Shown piece by piece: positions 8,935 through 17,054 of a stretch of DNA of 64,000 nucleotides. The stretch lies in assembly GCA_002497295.1 (NCBI GenBank), contig DANO01000025.1, positions 53,316-117,315 on the forward strand. The letters are read 5' to 3'. A program made the position numbers and the translations under genes. The notes under the pieces were generated by a model, which saw only the letters and a program-made list of their open reading frames with translations, was not told the DNA's origin and ran no database searches. The stretch's first letter is position 1. Every line of letters starts with the position of its first letter. Source of the stretch: Euryarchaeota archaeon UBA171 (lineage in GTDB: Archaea; Thermoplasmatota; Poseidoniia; Poseidoniales; Thalassarchaeaceae).

Positions 8935-10031
8935 GTCTTGGCGATAACATACGCGTAACTCTCTTCGGGGAGAGTCACGGCCCGTCCGTAGGCGCACTTC
9001 TCGAAGGAATACCTGCAGGAACCAACATAGATAATGATGCTCTAGTAAGAGAGTTGGAACGTAGAAAGCCGGGCAGAAAGGGGATGAGTAGACGCCTTGA
9101 GGCAGATCAATGCGAGATTCTTTCTGGGGTCTACGAAGGTCGAGCAACTGGTTGGCCGATATTAATCGTAGCAAGAAACAATGATGCCAAATCAAGCGAT
9201 TATGGCTTTCTTCCAGATCACCCACGCCCAGGCCATGCAGACATGGTTGAGATAGAGCGCTCAGGAGGCGCTGCAGACCTTAGAGGGGGAGGATCGCAAT
9301 CCGCCCGCCTCACTCTTGGTTTAGTAGCAGCAGCCAGCCAGACTAGACAGCTGTTGTCTCAAAGAGGAATTCACGTTAGAGCCCATCTTTACTCCGTAGG
9401 CGATACCCAATCGCGTTCGTTACTTGATCTGAACCAGATCGATGAAACTCAAAAAGAGTCCATGCAACGACTCAATTGCCTTGACCCGGAGGCTGCAGAT
9501 TTATTTTCAAGCATGATAGAGAGCTCTAGGATGGAACTCGATTCATTGGGTTCATCCGTCGAATGCATAGTCAGCGGACTCCCAATTGGGATGGGAGAGC
9601 CTTGGTTCGATGGCATCGAACCTGCGCTTGCCCGTGCTATGATGGCAATACCTGGGGCACGCGCAGTGGAATTCGGCAGAGGCACCCACGCTTCCAAGAT
9701 GAAGGGATCAGAGCACAATGATTCATGGACGCTTCAAGATGACCGTCCAACACCTGAGCCATCTGCTGGCCACTCTCCGGACGGGGCTCTCGGAGGCCGT
9801 TCAACAGGAGCACCACTTCGTATGGTTGTACACTTCAAACCCCCCAGCAGCATTCCTCGCCCTCAATCTACTCTTCACCTCCCTAGTGGGGAACAACGGA
9901 CGTTGAAGGTGACTGGGAGACACGATCCAGTAATCGGACCACGAGCCGTTCCAGTAGCGGAGGCCGCTGCAATACTCGTAATTGCTGATCTTTTGACCTT
10001 GTCAGAACAGTTTGGAGATAACTCCGAGTAA
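8931..10031 (+). CDS. aroC: Chorismate synthase
   Basis: Removes phosphate from EPSP to give chorismate with reduced FMN, the last common step of aromatic biosynthesis. The N-terminal signature FGESHGPSVG, the RRKPGRKGMSRR block and the conserved GGRSTGAPL segment near the C terminus identify it. ATG 8931 is preferred over the GTG at 8925 because it gives the standard MSLGDN-type start and a 4-bp overlap with aroK. The protein has 366 residues. The stop abuts the stop of the convergent gene at 10032. Confidence 0.96.
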   Translation: MSLGDNIRVTLFGESHGPSVGALLEGIPAGTNIDNDALVRELERRKPGRKGMSRRLEADQCEILSGVYEGRATGWPILIVARNNDAKSSDYGFLPDHPRPGHADMVEIERSGGAADLRGGGSQSARLTLGLVAAASQTRQLLSQRGIHVRAHLYSVGDTQSRSLLDLNQIDETQKESMQRLNCLDPEAADLFSSMIESSRMELDSLGSSVECIVSGLPIGMGEPWFDGIEPALARAMMAIPGARAVEFGRGTHASKMKGSEHNDSWTLQDDRPTPEPSAGHSPDGALGGRSTGAPLRMVVHFKPPSSIPRPQSTLHLPSGEQRTLKVTGRHDPVIGPRAVPVAEAAAILVIADLLTLSEQFGDNSE

Positions 10032-10958
10032 CTATTCTGCACGGCCTTCCTGGAATTTCTGTATTCTTGCGGGAAGGTTGACGCTGAATGATATTGCTAT
10101 TATGCCGAAAACCATTGCAGTCCCCAGTGCCACACCATATACGCTAGTCAACTCAACACTTTCACTGAGCCTGTTCGATGCGACTTCATCAAACAATCCT
10201 ACGAATGCGGGGATTATGACATTGATGAGGAGTGTGATCAAGGCGACGAATCCCGCAATTGCAGGGGTAGTTCCAAGAGATCGGTTGTACTTCTGTATGA
10301 TTCGCTCTTGGCCCATGACGTATACTTCTCGGGTTCTGATTGACGTATCAAGCATCGAGAAGCGTATTACCCCTGATGAGAGTTCAATGTACATGACTAG
10401 GAAAAGGGCATAGAATATCAGCAGAATCTTCTGTAGTAATTCGCTTCCAATGTTCAATGCCTCCGTTGCAAACTCTACTTTGCTCCCTGCGAATCTTATG
10501 GTGACCAATATCAATGCGACTTGAGATGCCAATATCATGCGTTGATCTCGTTGTAGAACTCCATATGCCCCCACCACAACTCCGCCTATCAGCAAAAGAT
10601 AGTGAATTATGCCACTAAACCACGGCACTCCTATGACATTTGAGAGCCAAAACCATGCAGTCCCTGAAGAGGGGGTTATCATGAATGTAACAAGACCGAG
10701 TAATAGCAGCACAGTCACAGATGCAGTTTGTAGACGCACTACGGTCTTATTCGGTGCTAGGAATCTAACTGAGGGGACAAGTGGACCACCGAAAAAGGAC
10801 TCTACCCAGGTGGGCACCTTAGTTTCGGGAACCGCATCCTTAGGGATCGAAGTGGATTGAGACATCCTCCCAGCTGCCTTTTTCCTGCTTGGAGCAGAGG
10901 ATCTTACAGTCTTCCCGTCATACAGGTGGGATGTATCGGATGTACCTTCCTCAGTCAT
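10032..10958 (-). CDS. Polytopic membrane protein of the MoxR/DUF58 cluster, unknown function
   Basis: A 308-residue protein with a hydrophilic, Lys/Ser-rich N-terminal region of about 75 residues followed by about six membrane segments spread to residue 295. No family recognised. It lies 10 bp after the DUF58 gene and is the last gene of the minus-strand cluster that includes MoxR ATPase and a DUF4350 protein, which suggests it is a membrane partner of that system. It is convergent with aroC with no spacer between the stops. Confidence 0.8.
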   Translation of the reverse strand: MTEEGTSDTSHLYDGKTVRSSAPSRKKAAGRMSQSTSIPKDAVPETKVPTWVESFFGGPLVPSVRFLAPNKTVVRLQTASVTVLLLLGLVTFMITPSSGTAWFWLSNVIGVPWFSGIIHYLLLIGGVVVGAYGVLQRDQRMILASQVALILVTIRFAGSKVEFATEALNIGSELLQKILLIFYALFLVMYIELSSGVIRFSMLDTSIRTREVYVMGQERIIQKYNRSLGTTPAIAGFVALITLLINVIIPAFVGLFDEVASNRLSESVELTSVYGVALGTAMVFGIIAISFSVNLPARIQKFQEGRAE

Positions 10959-10968
10959 ACAATCTACC

Positions 10969-12264
10969 TCAATATCCCCTTGCTCCAGCCAGGGCAGTAA
11001 CCAGCATCATATCAGGCTCCCAGTCCATTATGTTCGCACCAAGGCCTCTGAGTTCAGTCATCAGGATGTCTCGCTCTGTCTTCAATAATTCATACCCGAC
11101 ACCATCGAGACGTCTTGCATCAAATTCAAAGTCAATACTGCTTGGAGAAAGAACGGTCACCATGAAATTTCTCGCTCGAAGATCTCTGACTGCATCGATA
11201 ATCGTCGGATCATCCTCGAGCGGGCTGAGGATAATTATCGGACTCCCTCTATTGATGTGCGGCATGAGCCGGTTAGTCACCACTCTGAGAGGGGTATTAC
11301 CCTTCGCAACAGCACCAGCAAGCTTGGTGAGGATGACATAGAGCTGCTTCTTGCCCGTATCTCTATCGATTGAAACAATCTCCTCACCATAGGTCACAAG
11401 ACCTACAGAATCACGTCTTGCGAGGAAGTGCTGTGCAAGGCTGGCTGCAGCTCTGGTGCTGTACACTAATGAATTTCTACTCACAGGTCCAGTTTCACTA
11501 ATCGACCTACTATCTACGATGAGAATTATATCGCTGACCGCATCTCGTTCAAATTCATTCACCATCATCTTGCCGCCACTGCGGGCTGTAGCGTTCCAGT
11601 TGACTTTCTTCATGGGATCGCCGGGTATGTATTCTCTAAGGTTGTAGAAATTAGACCCCTCTCCCGGATTTCTGATATTCACTGCACCGGTGAATATTTT
11701 TGGAACTCTACTTTTTATCATCGCATCCTTGATGTCTTCCATTTTTGGGAAGACAAGGAAGTCGTCATAGAGTTGAATTTCTCTTTCGTTGTGAAATAAT
11801 CCGAATGTATCCTGAATTCGAACACAAACAGGACCTATGGTGTAGAATCCTCTCAGAGGGGTCTCAATTGTATACGATATCTCGGTCTCACGCCTGCCTC
11901 CCAATTCCATCAGTACATAATTGGCGCCTTTCTTGATCCTCATCACCTCTGGGACTCTGTCTCTGATCTCAATAATCTTCGGCATAGGCGTCCTGTTCTG
12001 AATTCTTAGAACAACATCAATTTCCCCATCCTCAAAGACCCTTGAAGATGAGACTTTTCTGAGCGCGGATATCCCTCCAAGTTGAACTCCCTCATCAGAG
12101 TCATTGTCCTCGAGCCTTCGCCCTGCAGAGGCTACATCAGCATGCGTCGTACGGAAAGCAGCATAGGTCAAGAATGAGAGCAGCACTACTGCTACTGTAA
12201 CCAACTGCTGATTCCTGAGGACCAGCCCTAGGAGGTAGAGCCCAACCGCCAATGATGCGAACAT
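10969..12264 (-). CDS. DUF58 family membrane-anchored protein (BatA/VWA-like partner of MoxR)
   Basis: A 431-residue protein with two N-terminal membrane segments (within residues 1-37), a beta-rich middle region (about 60-170) and a von Willebrand A-like C-terminal domain. The DUF58 hallmark is clear: the NLREYIPGDPMKKVNWNATA block near 208-227, followed by IILIVDSRS, where Asp would start a MIDAS-like metal site. The family is almost always encoded next to a MoxR AAA+ ATPase, as here. The biochemical role of DUF58 proteins is poorly defined; they are thought to be clients or effectors of MoxR in envelope maturation. Confidence 0.9.
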   Translation of the reverse strand: MFASLAVGLYLLGLVLRNQQLVTVAVVLLSFLTYAAFRTTHADVASAGRRLEDNDSDEGVQLGGISALRKVSSSRVFEDGEIDVVLRIQNRTPMPKIIEIRDRVPEVMRIKKGANYVLMELGGRRETEISYTIETPLRGFYTIGPVCVRIQDTFGLFHNEREIQLYDDFLVFPKMEDIKDAMIKSRVPKIFTGAVNIRNPGEGSNFYNLREYIPGDPMKKVNWNATARSGGKMMVNEFERDAVSDIILIVDSRSISETGPVSRNSLVYSTRAAASLAQHFLARRDSVGLVTYGEEIVSIDRDTGKKQLYVILTKLAGAVAKGNTPLRVVTNRLMPHINRGSPIIILSPLEDDPTIIDAVRDLRARNFMVTVLSPSSIDFEFDARRLDGVGYELLKTERDILMTELRGLGANIMDWEPDMMLVTALAGARGY

Positions 12265-12322
12265 CGCTGACTTTCTGCTCCACGCCAGTACAATTCCTCC
12301 TAATCAAATGGTAAATATGACC

Positions 12323-13387
12323 TCAGACCGTAGGCACTGGGACTTGATTCAGGATGTCTCGAACAACTTCCTCAGTCTCCAGCCCCTTGATTTGATGTTC
12401 AGGCTTTAGGATAAGTCTGTGAGAAATTGCGAGAGTCGCCACAGATTTCACGTCATCGGGAGTGATGAAGTCTCTTCCACGCATTGCCGCCGCCGCTCTC
12501 GACGTCTTGAGAAGTGCCTGAGAACCACGAGGAGAAGAACCAACTAAGACTCGAGGATCTTCTCTAGTTCTGGCCACTACCTCGACCATGTACATTCTTA
12601 CTGCTGGATCCACATAAACATCTTCGATGGCTTCTTGCATAGCAACAACCCTTGCAGGATCGGTAATTACGTCTACATCGACCTCGTCTTTCTTACGCTC
12701 AATTCTCCGAGCAAGAATCTCATCCTCATCGCCCCTGTCGGGGTATCCAACGCTCATCTTGAACATGAATCGATCCAATTGTGCTTCAGGCAGCGGATAG
12801 GTACCCTCTTGCTCAACAGGATTCTGAGTTGCCATGGTGAGGAACGGAGAAGGTAACTTGTGAGTAACAGTTCCTATGGTAACTTGCTTTTCCTGCATGG
12901 CTTCTAGAAGTGCTGCTTGCGTCTTTGGAGGCGCCCTGTTAATCTCGTCAGATAGAAGCAGATTGCAAAAGATGGGTCCAGGCTTGAATGTGAACTCCCC
13001 CTTCTTCGCGTCGTATATGTTGGTGCCTGTGATATCCGCTGGAAGCAGGTCCGGAGTAAATTGGACACGCTTGAAATCACACCCAAGGGCATCAGCGAAT
13101 GTATTGGTCATCAGGGTCTTAGCGAGGCCCGGATAATCCTCGAACAGTAGATTCCCATTCGAGAGGATATTTACCATCACATTGTCGATAACATGAGACT
13201 TTCCAATAATCACTTTCTGAACTTCTCCAGAGATAGCCTTCGCAATCGCCCCAACAGCCGTCAGACGTTCGCTCATTTCGCCCCCTCCACGTGCGTCAGC
13301 AGCCTTTTTAGCATAGCCTTCATCTATTTTCTTAGCGTCTTTTTCCTTCTTTTTCATGCCGGCTGGCGGCGCTGGTGTGTCTGACAT
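12323..13387 (-). CDS. MoxR family AAA+ ATPase
   Basis: A 354-residue AAA+ chaperone-like ATPase. Walker A has the MoxR form EDYPGLAKT (83-91, K90), Walker B is LLLSDE (143-148), and sensor-type residues follow in the [18 protein letters not shown] block. It has a Lys-rich N-terminal extension of about 40 residues. MoxR proteins remodel or mature partner proteins carrying VWA or DUF58 domains, and the DUF58 gene lies immediately downstream. The upstream gene is a DUF4350 membrane protein, so the three form the usual MoxR-DUF58-DUF4350 set. Confidence 0.95.
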   Translation of the reverse strand: MSDTPAPPAGMKKKEKDAKKIDEGYAKKAADARGGGEMSERLTAVGAIAKAISGEVQKVIIGKSHVIDNVMVNILSNGNLLFEDYPGLAKTLMTNTFADALGCDFKRVQFTPDLLPADITGTNIYDAKKGEFTFKPGPIFCNLLLSDEINRAPPKTQAALLEAMQEKQVTIGTVTHKLPSPFLTMATQNPVEQEGTYPLPEAQLDRFMFKMSVGYPDRGDEDEILARRIERKKDEVDVDVITDPARVVAMQEAIEDVYVDPAVRMYMVEVVARTREDPRVLVGSSPRGSQALLKTSRAAAAMRGRDFITPDDVKSVATLAISHRLILKPEHQIKGLETEEVVRDILNQVPVPTV

Positions 13388-13406
13388 GTTGTACTCTCCT
13401 ATGTGT

Positions 13407-15029
13407 TCAGTTTGGCTTTCCCCATTTACGTATAGCGACCATTAGTTGTCGCAATTCTTGGGACTGGTAAACGCGAGTTTGACTATATGCAAGCTCGACA
13501 AGTTTGGGATCGTTGATCATCGTTTGGACCTCGGCGGGAGGCTTCAGCGCCAACTGATCCCTAGTCAGATCATAGTGAACTCTTACCTTTGTGAAAAGTG
13601 CCTGTTGGACACGTTCCTTGTATGTCGATGGATCCAACTTGGAAGGCCTTTCTTTGAAACGCGTCAAATCGAATACATGCCTCCAGTTCTCTTTCTGCGG
13701 AACAATCATCATCGATACGAGAAGTAGAAGCCCGACATTCAGTACAACTAACCATTTCAGGAATGGATTCGATGTGAGGAGGACCACAGTCCCCATCGAC
13801 TCAACGAAAGGAGCAGAAAGCCGTCCAGTCGAGTGCCGACTTTCATCAAAGACGACCTGATATTGGGACTTATCATCTCTAAAGCTAGATGATAACTCTG
13901 GGTTCCGATGCTCCATCATATCAAATATGAGCGATTGGAAATACGCTGAATTACCGGTCCATTGCCCCTCAGGGATTACGTCGAGCCAACACGAATTGAC
14001 AGTATCGCAACTCTCTCTTATCCCCTGTGTTTGCGCCTGTTCGAGGTCCCATAACATGTTGGAGAATGCTTCATCATCAGCAACAAATGTGATGCTGCCA
14101 GTCACATCCACTTCAGCCACCTCGGTTGTACCGACAAAGCCCCCTTGACTTTCTTGAGGCCTGTCGTAGGCTTTCACAGGGTAATCTGCTCTGATTATGA
14201 GTGCCAAATCGCCCGGAGCCGGATTTCTGTAATCTCCCGCATCGCCAGTTCCAGCCACATCAATGAAAGCCCCGGATGAGGCCTTTGCGAGGATCTTGAC
14301 TGTGCGATGGTCGGGATCAGCCCGATCTTCCTCAGTCGGTTCAAACTTCAAACCGGTAGGGGATCTGAACATCACGGGAAGTCTGCAGTTAGACATCAGA
14401 TTGTTTCTAATCTGATCATCCGTACAGACCTGGCTCAGATATGCTGGTTGCATTGTTCGAACGTCTTGTTCGACTGCTGCCGCGGACCAAACATTCCTCC
14501 AGGAAGGATCATACGGGTCGCCCTCGTCATTGTAAATTAGGAAATGTTGGTTTTCATCATGCAAAGGATCGTCGAAGAATGTGACTCCGAATAGTCCTGC
14601 TAACTCATTCGCATTCGAATTTTCAGCCGCAACAATCACCTTCCCCCCTGATCCGGTCACGAAGTCATATATTGCCCGCGCTTCAGTCTGATCTATGGGC
14701 TTCTCTGGGCCTACGATTACTAGCATACTTCTATGCGGGTCTCTCCAGTCATTAACCAACATCGGCGTGGAAATAGTGTTGGCTACATCGTATCCGTAGC
14801 TAGTCTCCTCATTGCCTCTGGGTATATCTTCCATAAGCGTATCACGCATGCTTGAAAGCTGAGCGAATTTTTCTGCATCCGTATCCCCCCCTTCGACATA
14901 CGCGGAATAGTATGTTTCATTGGAGAGTACGAAGAACATGGGGAGAATCAGTAGAAGAACTGCAGTAATAGCAAGAGACCACATTACGATTCTGTTGAAT
15001 CGCTCTGCATCATCGCTCGTTTTAGCCAT
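13407..15029 (-). CDS. DUF4350-like membrane protein of the MoxR cluster
   Basis: A 540-residue protein with one membrane segment near the N terminus (about 15-35), a large extracytoplasmic region and a second membrane segment near 425-447, followed by a cytoplasmic tail of about 90 residues. The N-terminal part contains a segment typical of DUF4350 (SMLVIVGPEKPIDQTEA followed by an AIYDFVTGSGGKVIVAAE-like strand), a Rossmann-like fold often found beside MoxR and DUF58. Exact function unknown. It is 19 bp upstream of moxR on the same strand. A TATA-like CCTATAAC on the minus strand at 15094-15101 could start a transcript with a leader of about 40 nt. Confidence 0.8.
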   Translation of the reverse strand: MAKTSDDAERFNRIVMWSLAITAVLLLILPMFFVLSNETYYSAYVEGGDTDAEKFAQLSSMRDTLMEDIPRGNEETSYGYDVANTISTPMLVNDWRDPHRSMLVIVGPEKPIDQTEARAIYDFVTGSGGKVIVAAENSNANELAGLFGVTFFDDPLHDENQHFLIYNDEGDPYDPSWRNVWSAAAVEQDVRTMQPAYLSQVCTDDQIRNNLMSNCRLPVMFRSPTGLKFEPTEEDRADPDHRTVKILAKASSGAFIDVAGTGDAGDYRNPAPGDLALIIRADYPVKAYDRPQESQGGFVGTTEVAEVDVTGSITFVADDEAFSNMLWDLEQAQTQGIRESCDTVNSCWLDVIPEGQWTGNSAYFQSLIFDMMEHRNPELSSSFRDDKSQYQVVFDESRHSTGRLSAPFVESMGTVVLLTSNPFLKWLVVLNVGLLLLVSMMIVPQKENWRHVFDLTRFKERPSKLDPSTYKERVQQALFTKVRVHYDLTRDQLALKPPAEVQTMINDPKLVELAYSQTRVYQSQELRQLMVAIRKWGKPN

Positions 15030-15144
15030 GGTGAACTTCCTCTTTTCGCGCCCGGCACAGTAGCCGACAGGCCCTTTGCGGGATTCGCGAGGTGTTATAG
15101 GTTGCTGAAATTGGTTTGCAGCACATGATCTACCAATGTGATTA

Positions 15145-16062
15145 TTATCGTCGTAATCTTGATGACATCATGGCCGCTGAAAACAGGGCCACTATGCTTG
15201 GAATGACGCCCAATGCAGGCAGACCCGTTGTTACAACTTCGACAGTCCCATCGCCATCGTCCCCCTTCTCGACATCATCATCGTCTCTATCGCCAGTTGC
15301 AGCTTGAACCTCTATCCGGGTGTCGTCGCTAGATGTCTGAGAACCTCCAGATCCCTGGGATATCGCTTGAACTTCTACATCGCAATATTTCGAAGGATGG
15401 CTAAGAGCCGCTTCGAACACCACATTCGCACTGATCGACCCGCCCACTGCCACTTCCCTGTTAGTGAGTTCTGAAATCTGATTCCCCACGGTTATCAGCG
15501 TACAATCAACTGAAACCTCGACCTCAGATGCCCTGTCTGCAATATTGCCATTGTTAGAGAGAGTCATGCGGAGTATAGTGTCAGCCCCTGCATTAATGGG
15601 GCCAAGAGGATCGTCTATTTCGATCGATAGCAAGTGTATTGCCGGAATCTCGATAGCCACATCATCAGAATTTGTATCGCCAGGAAGCGCAACAGGTATC
15701 CCTTGCCTGGCTGTGACGGTAGCAGTTACTTGGAAGTCTTCGGTTGTCCCGGCAGGATGAGCCATGACGTCAACACCGCTGATCACCCCCTCGACAGTCA
15801 CATTCTGGCCTGCGCCCACGGTCACATCCGCAGGACACGCAACTTGGGCTTCGAATGGCCCGGTGCAGTCCAGAGACACTTCGATACTCGTTATACCATC
15901 ATTCTGGATTAATATCGGAACAATCGCTCCCCCTCGGTCAGATAGCACGATTTCCTGTATCTCGCCATCTTCGTCGGCAACAGTAGCCGACCACCCTGTA
16001 ACACCTTCTTGTGCAGCCACCATCACTGCTGAGCTGGATACGATTAATGAAGCTAAAATCAC
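15145..16062 (-). CDS. Secreted protein with repeated beta domains and C-terminal anchor
   Basis: About 305 residues from the GTG at 16062, whose first base group overlaps the TGA of the upstream hydroxylase gene (GTGA). An ATG at 16149 in the same frame would add a 29-residue charged leader but overlap that gene by 91 bp. The N terminus is a hydrophobic signal (ILASLIVSSSAVMVAA). The middle holds two or more CARDB/NEW3-like beta domains (segments such as LRMTLSNNGNIADRASEV). It ends with an acidic linker, the motif LPALG, a hydrophobic helix and the basic tail SSRLRR, like archaeal surface-sorting signals. No enzyme motif. It could serve the MoxR cluster downstream or the hydroxylase operon upstream. 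Confidence 0.75.
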   Translation of the reverse strand: MILASLIVSSSAVMVAAQEGVTGWSATVADEDGEIQEIVLSDRGGAIVPILIQNDGITSIEVSLDCTGPFEAQVACPADVTVGAGQNVTVEGVISGVDVMAHPAGTTEDFQVTATVTARQGIPVALPGDTNSDDVAIEIPAIHLLSIEIDDPLGPINAGADTILRMTLSNNGNIADRASEVEVSVDCTLITVGNQISELTNREVAVGGSISANVVFEAALSHPSKYCDVEVQAISQGSGGSQTSSDDTRIEVQAATGDRDDDDVEKGDDGDGTVEVVTTGLPALGVIPSIVALFSAAMMSSRLRR

Positions 16063-17054
16063 GCCGATGTAACGCGCTTTGCCGCTTCCTCCATCGCTCT
16101 CTTTGCGAGAACAGATGCCATTTTCTTTCGATATGACGGAGGGAACCACGTATTCAGAACGGGTCGTACCGTTCTCTTGAGTTCTACCCCCAGACGTTTA
16201 GCTTCCAAGCCCCATTCAGCACCCATGTCGATAGAATCAACAAGGTCCTTGTGGCTCCGGGGAATGCTCTCAAAACCAGTACTTGCCATATTCAAGCCGG
16301 ATATGTTGCCATTCTTGTCCACGTGGACTGCAAATGCAACTCCACCTTCTGGAAAATCCCAGGCTTCTCTTTGTCTCAATTTCTGATACGATCCAACCAC
16401 CGAGGAAGACGATTCTGGAAGCTCAACATGAGTTACAATCTCTCCATTTTTCAGAACATTTCGAGTTATACCGTCTTCCTGGAAGAATTGTTCCAAGGGC
16501 ATCTCTCTGCGTCCCGCACTGGAAGCAAGATGCACTACAGCACCTAAACAAATCAACGCAGGGGCAAGATCGCCTTGGTAGGTAGCCACGCAGAGCTCAT
16601 TCTGATTGGGTATCACTCTGCAGTCAGCACCAGTCCCCTCGTCACATTTGTGGCAGTAGTCTATCGAACGGCGCCAAGTTTCACTTTGATTTAGCCAGAA
16701 GCAACGGGTATCCAGACATAAATTACCACCAAGGGTCCCAGAGCGACGTATCATTATGCTTGCAACACTAGCTGCGGCTTCGGAAATGAGTGGATGAACT
16801 TCTACTGACTCCACGATATCTTGCAGTCTTGCCATGGCGCCTATTCTGAATGTCGAAACCCCTCCAATCTCTTCAATGGCCGCTAGTGAGATGACATTAG
16901 ATTTTGGATTGATGCCCCATTTGTAATTTGGGATTAGGTCAGTACCTCCAGAGATCCAATCAAATCCCATCCCTTTGTCTGCTAGCTTTCTTGCAGTTTC
17001 AACTGCCTCATCTAGCGTAGAAGGCGTGTGTATATTGAATGCTGGCGTCCTCAT
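16059..17054 (-). CDS. Molybdenum hydroxylase FAD subunit with extra Fe-S loop (4-hydroxybenzoyl-CoA reductase beta-like)
   Basis: A 331-residue FAD-binding medium subunit of a xanthine dehydrogenase-family enzyme, passing electrons between the 2Fe-2S subunit and FAD. The FAD-binding blocks SGGTDLIPN (36-44) and SGTLGGNLCLDTRC (105-118) are present. It carries a Cys-rich insertion at about 113-155 with C118, C134, C137, C145 and C155. In the family this insertion, with cysteines at similar spacing, binds an additional [4Fe-4S] cluster in 4-hydroxybenzoyl-CoA reductase. CO dehydrogenase and xanthine dehydrogenase lack it. The start overlaps the large-subunit stop (ATGA). Confidence 0.9.
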   Translation of the reverse strand: MRTPAFNIHTPSTLDEAVETARKLADKGMGFDWISGGTDLIPNYKWGINPKSNVISLAAIEEIGGVSTFRIGAMARLQDIVESVEVHPLISEAAASVASIMIRRSGTLGGNLCLDTRCFWLNQSETWRRSIDYCHKCDEGTGADCRVIPNQNELCVATYQGDLAPALICLGAVVHLASSAGRREMPLEQFFQEDGITRNVLKNGEIVTHVELPESSSSVVGSYQKLRQREAWDFPEGGVAFAVHVDKNGNISGLNMASTGFESIPRSHKDLVDSIDMGAEWGLEAKRLGVELKRTVRPVLNTWFPPSYRKKMASVLAKRAMEEAAKRVTSA

